64,000 bases of DNA, taken from positions 91,538 to 155,537 of the forward strand of contig NZ_FNZE01000012.1 in the NCBI RefSeq assembly GCF_900109175.1. The letters are read 5' to 3'. Below the pieces are notes generated by a model. That model was not told where the DNA came from and ran no database searches. It saw only the letters and a program-made list of their open reading frames with translations. The translations under genes and the position numbers were made by a program. Positions 63,669-64,000 of the stretch are shown here, in pieces; position 1 is the first letter of the stretch, and the number at the start of each line of letters is the position of its first letter. This DNA is from Pseudomonas linyingensis (lineage in GTDB: Bacteria; Pseudomonadota; Gammaproteobacteria; Pseudomonadales; Pseudomonadaceae).

Positions 63669-64000
63669 TTACTCAACCGCCTTGAGCATGTCCTCGATGA
63701 CCTTCTTGGCGTCGCCGAACACCATCATCGACTTGTCCATGTAGAACAGCTCGTTGTCCAGACCGGCGTAGCCGCTGGCCATCGAGCGCTTGTTGACGAT
63801 CACGGTGCGCGCCTTGTACGCCTCGAGGATCGGCATGCCGGCGATCGGCGAGTGCGGATCGGTCTTCGCCGCCGGGTTGACCACGTCGTTGGCGCCGAGC
63901 ACCAGCACCACGTCGGTCTGGCCGAACTCGGCGTTGATGTCGTCCATCTCGAACACCTGCTCGTAGGGCACCTCGGCCTCGGCGAGCAGCACGTTCATGT
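63669..64000 (-). CDS. pntB: NAD(P) transhydrogenase subunit beta (partial, C-terminal end)
   Basis: The last ~110 residues of the membrane-bound proton-translocating transhydrogenase beta subunit, reading off the right edge. The NADP-binding domain III is recognisable: [52 protein letters not shown] and [14 protein letters not shown]. It transfers hydride between NADH and NADP+ using the proton gradient. pntA is presumably further right, outside the window. Confidence 0.97.
   Translation of the reverse strand, partial: MNVLLAEAEVPYEQVFEMDDINAEFGQTDVVLVLGANDVVNPAAKTDPHSPIAGMPILEAYKARTVIVNKRSMASGYAGLDNELFYMDKSMMVFGDAKKVIEDMLKAVE

Overview
The window looks like a chromosomal segment of a high-GC Pseudomonas-type gammaproteobacterium. 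This rests on GC-rich codon use, the trpI / trpBA divergon, aspA with a divergent LysR gene, a hut cluster, purEK, pntB, and families common in pseudomonads (DUF3422, DUF3299, DUF3301, DUF2388, YjbQ). I see no rRNA, tRNA, CRISPR array, transposase or integrase. Species cannot be fixed from the sequence alone.

Layout. 1-10.9 kb: the end of a membrane GGDEF-EAL protein, uvrD, an orphan TRAP solute-binding lipoprotein, a Tim44-like protein, a SUKH-type protein, a SagB-type tandem nitroreductase, a rhodanese-ankyrin protein and a DUF3422 protein. 11-15 kb: a LysR regulator between two EamA transporters, then an FUSC membrane protein. 15-20.5 kb is the accessory stretch. It holds an FRG-domain gene, an rRNA-methyltransferase-like gene, a CAP protein, two direct copies of a three-hairpin repeat enclosing a higBA module with a nonsense-mutated toxin plus yjbQ, and then an AT-richer two-gene cassette of unknown glycine-zipper proteins. 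20.5-26 kb: trpA, trpB, trpI, two paralogous lipoproteins, a predicted aminopeptidase and a dodecin.

26-34 kb looks like an amide and amino-acid nitrogen region: glutaminase, asparaginase, a periplasmic solute-binding protein, an AGCS alanine/glycine symporter, a HTH regulator, and aspartase with its LysR regulator. Together these could turn Gln and Asn into Glu, Asp and fumarate. 34.6-38.4 kb has a response regulator lacking the phosphoacceptor Asp, facing a 914-residue Ca-binding-like exoprotein gene with no adjacent exporter. 38.6-47.2 kb is the hut (histidine degradation) cluster hutIGUH-permease-hutC with divergent hutD and two near-identical HutC-type operators. Its HutG is a ureohydrolase, implying direct formimidoylglutamate hydrolysis.

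47-64 kb: a K+/H+ antiporter-like protein, purEK behind a terminator-like leader, small membrane and periplasmic proteins, pbpG, a class III aminotransferase overlapping a glutamine-synthetase-like ligase, a thioesterase, DUF3301, an alpha/beta hydrolase, an AEC transporter, a DUF2388-DUF2388-DUF4105 operon, an acetyl-CoA hydrolase/transferase-family gene, and the end of pntB.

Most start sites were chosen by family alignment from memory plus visible ribosome-binding sites. All functional calls are by recognition, with no database search.
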